Below, one piece after another: positions 58,338 through 64,000 of a stretch of 64,000 nt of DNA (its first letter is position 1; each line of letters starts with the position of its first letter). The DNA is from Triglochin maritima (taxonomy: Eukaryota > Streptophyta > Magnoliopsida > Alismatales > Juncaginaceae). The notes under the pieces were generated by a model. That model was not told the DNA's origin and ran no database searches. It saw only the letters and a program-made list of their open reading frames with translations. The DNA is taken from positions 17,752,001 through 17,816,000 of the forward strand of contig OY821777.1 in assembly GCA_963682175.1 (NCBI GenBank). The letters are read 5' to 3'. A program made the translations under genes and the position numbers.

Positions 58338-60839
58338 TTCTTATCCTCTTTTCTCCACTCTCCTTCTCTCCCTTCTCTACCTCTCACTCTCGTTCTCCAT
58401 ATCTCTTCTCTCTCTCCCTTTCCCTCTCTTTTCTACTCTCTCTTCCCATTTCTCCTCTTCTCTACCACTCTTCTCCTTCTCCTCCTCCTTCTCCTCCCTC
58501 TTCTCCTTCTCCTTCTTCTACCCCTCACCTTTTATCGCTTCTCCTTTTCTCACTCTCCCACTTATCCTCTTTCCCTTCCTCTTCTCTCTCGTTCACTCTC
58601 TCCTCATCTTTATCCTTATCTCTCTTTCGTTCTCTCTCTTTCTCCCTCTCTCCCTTCCTCTTCTCTCTACCCCTCTCTTATCTCCTTCTCTACCACTCTC
58701 CTTCTCTCTCATTCTTCCCTCTTCTCTTTCTCTCATCTCCCTTGCCTCATCTCTATCTCCCTCATATTCCCTCTCCTATCCCTTCCCTCTTATCCCGCTC
58801 GCCTTCTTCTTCTCTCCCTATCCTTCTCTCTTCTTCTTCTTCTTCTTCTCTCTTTCCATTTTACCATTCTCCATCCTCCTGTTTCCCTTCTCCTTCTCTC
58901 TCTCGTCTCTACCTCTTTCCTTCTCTCCCATTCCTTCACCCCCTCTCCCCTCTACTTTCCTATCCTCCTCTCTCCCTCGTCTCTCTCTCTCTCCCTGGTC
59001 TCCTCCTTCCCTCTCTTCTCTACCTCTCTTCTCTCCCTCCTCTTCCCTCTTCTCCTTCATTTTCTATCTCCCTCCTCCTTCTCTCGCTCTCTATCCCCCT
59101 TCCTCTCCCTCTTCTCTCCTCCCTCTCCTTTTCTCTTTTTTTCCCTTATCTATCCTCTCTCCCTCTCTGCTCTTGTCTATTCTCGTGTTCTCTCTCCTCC
59201 TTCCTTCTATCTCCTTCTCCTCTCTCTGCTCTTCTTATCCTCTTTTCTCCACTCTCCTTCTCTCTCCCTTCTCTACCTCTTACTCTCGTTCTCCATATCT
59301 CTTCTCTCCCTCCCTTTCCCTCTCTTTTCTTCACTCTTTTCCCATTTCTACTCTTCCCTTCCACTCTTCTCCTCCTCCTCCCTCTTCTCCATCTCTCCAT
59401 CTCCTTGTTCTACCCCTCACCTTTTCTCGCTTCTCCTTTTCTCACTCTCCCTCTTATCCTCTATCTCTTCTCCTTCTCTTTCGTTCACTCTCTCCTCATC
59501 TTACTCCTTATCTCTCTTTCTCCCTCTCTCCTCCTTTCCTCTTCTCTCTCACTCTCCTTCTCTCCCTCTCCTCCGCTCCCCCTTCTCTCTCCTATCTCCC
59601 TCCTTCTCTCCTCTTCTCTCGTTCTCTTTCCATTCTTCGCTTCTCTCCCCGTTCTCTCTCTCCTTACCCTCTCTCTCCTTCACCCTCCTATCCTCTTCTC
59701 TTCCCACTACTCTCCTTTCTCTCTCTCGCTTCTCTATCTCCTTATCCCTCTCCTCCTCTCACCTCTCTCCTCCTCTATCTCTCTTGCTTCTCTCCTACTC
59801 TATCTCTACTCTCCCTTCTCTTTCTTATTCCCTTCCCCTTCCCTCTTCTCCTCCTTTCCTTCTCTTTCCTCCTCTCATTCTCTTGTTTCCTCTCACCTCC
59901 TCTCTTGTTCCCTCTCTCCTTCTTTTTCTCTCTCCCCCTCTTCTCCCTCTCTCTCCTCCTCCCTTGTCCTCTCCTTCTCTCTCCCTCCCACCCTCTCTCT
60001 CCCTCCTTCTCCGCTCTCTCCACTTATCCCTCCGTCTCCTCTCGTTCCCTCTCTCTTCTCTTTCTCTCTCTCCTCCTCTCTCTTCCTTTCCTCTCCTTCT
60101 CCCTCCTCTTCTCTCTCTCCTTTAATCCCTTCATCTCCTGTCATTGCCCCTCTCTTCTCCTTCTCTTTTTTTCTCTCACCTTCCCTTCTCTGTCTCCTCC
60201 TCTTCTCCATTTCCCACTCTCTCCTTCTCCCTCTTATTATCTCTCTCTTTCTCTCTCCTCTTATCTTTCCTCTCTTCTTTCTCCTTCTCTATCTCCCTCT
60301 TATTCCTCTCCTTCTCTCCTTTTCTCTCTCCCTCTAATCCCTCTCCTCCACTCCTTCCTTCTCTTCCTTCTCTCGCTCTCTCTCCCTTCTTCTCCCTCCT
60401 ATCTCTTCTCTTCTCTCCTTTCTCTCTCTCCTATTTTCTATTCTCCTTCTCTCTTCTCTCCTTATCCATATCCTTATTCTCTCTTCTCTGCCTCTATCCT
60501 TCTATCTCTCTACCTTCTCCTTTCTCGTAGGTTGTCTACCTCTCTCTCTTCTCCTTCTCTCTCTTCCCTCTTCTCTTCTCCTTCTCTCTCCCCCTCTTCT
60601 TCTTCTCCTTCTCTCTCTTCTCTCTTCCCTCTTCTCAACCATCTCATTATCCTTATCCTTCTCCTCCTCTCTCCCTTCTCATTTCTCTCACCTTTTCTTT
60701 CTCTCTCTTCCTTCTAACCCTCTCTCCTTATGCCACTCTCTTTATCTCTCTTCTCTCCTTCTCCCTCTTCTTCTCTCCCTCTTCTCGCTTATGCTTTTCT
60801 CCCAATCCTTCTCTCTCTCCTCATCCCATTCTGTAGAGC

Positions 60840-60875
<36 letters not shown>

Positions 60876-62730
60876 ATCACTCTCTCTCTCTCTCGTTCTA
60901 CCCCTCACTTATCTCCTTCTCTACCACTCTCCTTCTCTCTCATTCTTCCCTCTTCTCTTTCTCTCATCTCCCTTGACTCATCTTTATGTCCCTCATATTC
61001 CCTCTCCTCTCCCTTCTTCTTCTCTCTTTATCCTTCTCTCTTCTTCTTCTTCTTCTTCTTCTCTCTGCCCATTTTATCCTTCTCCATCCTCCTCTTTCCC
61101 TTCTCTTTCTCTCTCTCGTATCTACCTCTCTCCTTCTCTCCCATTCCTTAACCCCCTCTCCCCTCTACTTTCCTATCCTCCTCTCTCCCTTGTCTCTTTC
61201 TCTCTCCCTCTTCTCTCGTCCTTCCCTCTCTTCTCTGCCTCTCTTCTCTCCCTCCTCTTCCCTCTTCTCCTTCATTTTCTATCTCCCACCTCTTTCTCTC
61301 GCTCTCTCTCTCCCTTTCTCTCCCTCTTCTCTCCTCCCTCTCCTTTTCTCTCTCTTTCCCTTCTCTATCCTCTCTCCCTCTCTGCTCTTGTCTATTCTCG
61401 TGTTCTCTCTCTCCCTCTTCCTTCTATCTCCTTCTCCTCTCTCTGCTGTTCTTATCATCTTTTCTCTAATCTCCTTCTCTCTCCCTCCTCTACCTTTCAC
61501 TCTCGTTCTCCATATCTCTTCTCTCTCTCTCCCTTTCCCTCTCTTTTCTTCTCTCTCTTCCCATTTCTACTCATCTCTACCACTCTTCTCCTCCTCCTCC
61601 TCCCTCTTCTCCTTCTCTCCTTCTCCTTCTTCTACCCCTCACCTTTTCTCGCTTCTCCTTTTCTCACTCTCCCTCTTATCCTCTTTCTCTTCTCCTTCTC
61701 TCTCGTTCACTCTCTCCTAATCTTTCTCCTTATCTCTCTTTCCTTCTCTCTCGTTCTCCCTCTCTCCTCCCTTCCTCTTCTTTCTCACTCTCCTTCTCTC
61801 CCTCTCCTTCGCTCCCCCTTCTCGTCCTTCTTTCCCTCCTCTCTCCTTCTCTCTCTCCTCTTCTCTCGTTTCCTCCCTCCTCTGTTCTCCTTCTCTCCCC
61901 CTCTTCCTTATCTCTTCTTCTCTCTCTTTCCTCTTTCCCCATCTCTCCTCTTCCCTCTTCTCGTTCCCTATCTCCCTCTTATGCTCTCATTCTCTCCTTA
62001 TGAGGATACGGAGAGAAGGAAGAGATGAGCGAGAAGGAGAGAAAGAGAAGAAGAGAGAGGATAAAGAGAAGAGAAGGAGAGGAGGAGAAGAAAAATGAGA
62101 AGGATAGGGGACTCCTCTCTCTATCTCCTCTTTCCCTTCTTCGCTCCTCTCCCCGTTCTCTCTCTCTCCCTTCTCCCTCCTATCCTCTTCTCTTCCCACT
62201 ACTCTCCTTTCTCTCTCTCGTTCCTCTATCTCCTTATCCCTCTCCTCCCCTCACCTCTCTCGTTTCCTCTCTCCTCCTCTATCACTCTTACTTCTCTCCT
62301 ACTCTATCTCAACTCTCCCTTCTCTATCTCGTTCGGTTCGACTTCCCTCTTCTCCTCCTTTCCTTCTCTGTCCTCTTCTCATTCTCTTGTTTCCTCTCAC
62401 CTCCTCTCTTGTTCCCTCTCTCCTTCTTCTTCTCTCTCTCCCCCTCTTCTCCCTCTCTCTCCTCCCCTCTTGTCCTCTCCTTCTCTCTCCCACCCACCCA
62501 CTCTCTCCCTCCTCCTCTGCTCTCTCCTCTTATCCCTTCGTCTCCTCTCGTTCCCTCTCTCTTCTCCTTCTCTCTCTCCTCCCCTCTCTTCCTCTCCTCT
62601 CCTTCTCCCTCCTCTTCTCTCTCTCTCCATTAATCCCTTCATCTCCTCTCATTGCCCCTCTCTTCTCCTTCTCTTTTTTTCTCTCTCACCTTCCCTTCTT
62701 TGTCTCCTCCTCTCCCTCTCCTCTTCTCCA
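58338..62730. repeat. 4.4-kb polypyrimidine (CT-rich) tract with higher-order repeats
   Basis: The plus strand is almost wholly C/T (units like CTCTCCTTCTCTCCCTCTTC). Large blocks recur with an offset of about 2.2 kb: 58677-59100 with 60908-61320 and 59171-59560 with 61386-61760. 59630-60130 recurs near 62137-62640 (offset about 2.5 kb). The block at 58338-58440 also matches 59233-59335. Long open frames on both strands (up to 531 codons, Ser/Leu/Pro- or Arg/Glu/Gly-rich) result from composition and are not genes. Confidence 0.93.
61998..62112. repeat. Purine island (strand switch) inside the polypyrimidine tract
   Basis: About 115 bp of nearly pure A/G on plus (GAGAAGGAGAGAAAGAGAAG and similar), bounded by pyrimidine sequence on both sides; looks like a local inversion of tract sequence. 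Confidence 0.85.
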
Positions 62731-63450
62731 ATGCAACCGATCAACATGTTTGCAGTATCAATCCCTGAATAAAAACACATTAGATGACAAACAACATATT
62801 TTTAAATTAATGCAGTACGTATTATATTAGGTTGAGGTCTATTGAAACCTACCTGCAAGATATGCTCCATGGACATAACCATTCTAGTGTGTGCTCGTGT
62901 GTTCTCCGGTAAAATACACCCTTCCAACAGGTGCCTACAATAAAATAAAATGCCAATTTGTTAGAGAATTGAAATCAAGATTCTAAGTATAAATAGACAA
63001 GCTTTAAGGTGATCTGATAAAGCATACCGTAATTTGTTCATATTCGTATCGGTTAACACCCAAAGGTCAGTTGGAGAAGCTGCCCCTAAAAAACCTATCA
63101 GACCACCACCTTGGGACAAGTATGTCCGTTGCATTTGGTATGTTTGGTCCAAACATGTCCCTCAACACTCCCATGCATTCGTCTTTGGTTTGGGAGTCCG
63201 GTTATTGCTTGATCCTCCTCGATTCCTCATCGGTCACCGTCACAAGGAGCACCTTTTGCTCCACGGTACTCGACCTCAAAATGCTGATGGAAACATGCAT
63301 CGAATAGAAAGGTTACATGCATGGATTGGAAATAGTAAAAACTCTTTCTTTACTGGAACACATTTTCACTTTTACCTGCCATATGGGATAGTATCCTCTC
63401 CTCTCATTTGCGTAGAGGAAGAAGTTGGTATTGAGAATTGAACTTAATCA
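62731..63450 (-). pseudogene. PAO: Polyamine oxidase pseudogene, 3' exons
   Basis: Minus-strand exon blocks with canonical GT-AG borders: about 63450-63376 (NTNFFLYANERRGYYPIWQ), 63283-63028 (HFEVEYRGA, then [57 protein letters not shown]), 62934-62853 (APVGRVYFTGEHTSTH, NGYVHGAYLA) and 62764-62731 (GIDTANMLIGCI). These are the C-terminal flavin and substrate-domain motifs of plant FAD-dependent polyamine oxidases, which oxidise spermidine and spermine and release hydrogen peroxide. Disabling changes: TAA at 63202-63204, TGA at 63067-63069 (Trp), TAG at 62884-62886 (Tyr) and a frameshift near 63258. The last exon is cut off by the polypyrimidine tract, and upstream exons are absent to the right. 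Introns are retained, so this is a decayed genomic copy, not a retrocopy. Confidence 0.88.
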
Positions 63451-64000
63451 TAGGTGACATCCTAGTCACTAGCCACATCATCACTGGAGGGTGAGTCATC
63501 TAGGAGTTGATGACTCAACAAGAAGGAAGACAAAAGGTTGTAGGAGAGGAAGAGACAAAGGGACTCTTCATTTTTCTATGATTTTCGTCCTATTTTATGA
63601 TACAATTTAAGTTGAGGTTGTAATGATCTTGAATGATCATCTTTATGTAGTTTATGTTATGTTTGTGTTGTAGGGTAAGATGAAGAGTATTTGTAAGTGC
63701 CTATATAAGCACAAGAGTTCTCCATTTGTAAAACAAGCCAAAACAAGTCAAGTCAAGTGAGAAAGAAGAAAGAAAAAGATGAGTGGTTAGTGCAAATCTC
63801 GTTTTGCTTGTGAGTGTTAAGTAGTGAGTTTTCTTCTTTCATTCGTGTCCACCAATTGAGTAGATCAAAGTATGGATCTAGTGATGGAAATGGAATGCGC
63901 TCAGCATGGAGGACAAGTCTAGCCAAAGCCGCGCACTAGGCGCAACTTCTGAACCGCTGGTTGGCGGTCCATGTGCGTCTGGTGGAGGGAGGTTTTCTGG
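63451..64000 (+). other. LTR-like or promoter-like sequence running off the window
   Basis: TATA-like CCTATATAAGCAC near 63701 followed by a purine-rich leader (CAAGTCAAGTGAGAAAGAAG) suggests an LTR or promoter. GAACCGCTGGTTGGCGGTCC at 63947-63967 resembles the GGCGGTCC motifs of LTR B (2705-2743). No coding frame. Element type undecided. Confidence 0.35.

Noticed and set aside
58742..62830. Long ORFs (up to 531 codons) on both strands in the polypyrimidine tract
   Set aside because: Composition artefact: C/T-only sequence has few stop codons. The proteins are Ser/Leu/Pro or Arg/Glu/Gly low complexity with no domain.

Overview
This window is a repeat-dominated piece of a flowering-plant nuclear genome, most probably a eudicot. 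The evidence is the mix of Ty1/copia elements (including Sirevirus-type), Ty3/gypsy elements, CACTA and hAT DNA transposons, an angiosperm-type SINE, and two host-derived loci with plant features: a plant-type polyamine oxidase pseudogene and a small secreted-protein gene. I see no bacterial, organellar, rRNA, tRNA or CRISPR signal. Nearly every base that can be explained belongs to a transposable element, often one inside another.

Layout, left to right. 1-3898: 3' remnants and two LTRs of Tat-like Ty3 elements. 3899-4071 and 18733-21532: one minus-strand Ty3 element (gag, primer site, LTR), split by a Sirevirus-type copia element at 4072-18732 that has LTRs, gag and multiple polypurine tracts but no pol. 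That element is itself interrupted by a minus-strand copia element (6098-16011) with a nearly complete but mutated gag-pol. 21533-22369: copia 3' end and a short LTR. 22370-25019: low-repeat stretch with the best candidate host gene, a small secreted protein (23135-23419). 25020-30610: a non-autonomous CACTA element, a copia RNase H fragment, then a larger minus-strand CACTA element with TNP2 transposase remnants and a multi-exon Ulp1/C48-like peptidase gene split by a solo LTR (27643-29187). 30827-33497: a hAT element with a perfect 8-bp target duplication. 35054-39629: a solo LTR nested in a related solo LTR, with a SINE inside. 42511-44960: a minus-strand copia 3' half. 45301-47862: a plus-strand copia 3' end. 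47859-58337: a Sirevirus-type element with an intact 1013-codon pol and an extra ORF downstream of pol. 58338-62730: a 4.4-kb polypyrimidine tract. 62731-63450: the 3' exons of a polyamine oxidase pseudogene. 63451-64000: LTR-like sequence running off the window.

Relative ages follow from the nesting. The Ty3 element was hit by the gag-only Sirevirus, which was later invaded by the minus-strand copia. The copia RNase H fragment was hit by the CACTA elements, and the larger CACTA was then hit by a solo LTR of the same family as 4072-18732. The most striking cross-cutting signal is a dispersed CpG-rich palindrome, CGGTCGACCG, occurring about ten or more times per LTR in LTR families of at least three separate lineages (Sirevirus copia, another copia, Ty3/gypsy). 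In several LTRs it occupies the stretch just upstream of the TATA box. Its decayed forms look largely like CpG deamination products.

All calls come from reading the sequence. No alignment or database search was run, so lineage names are motif-based and LTR ends without target duplications are approximate.
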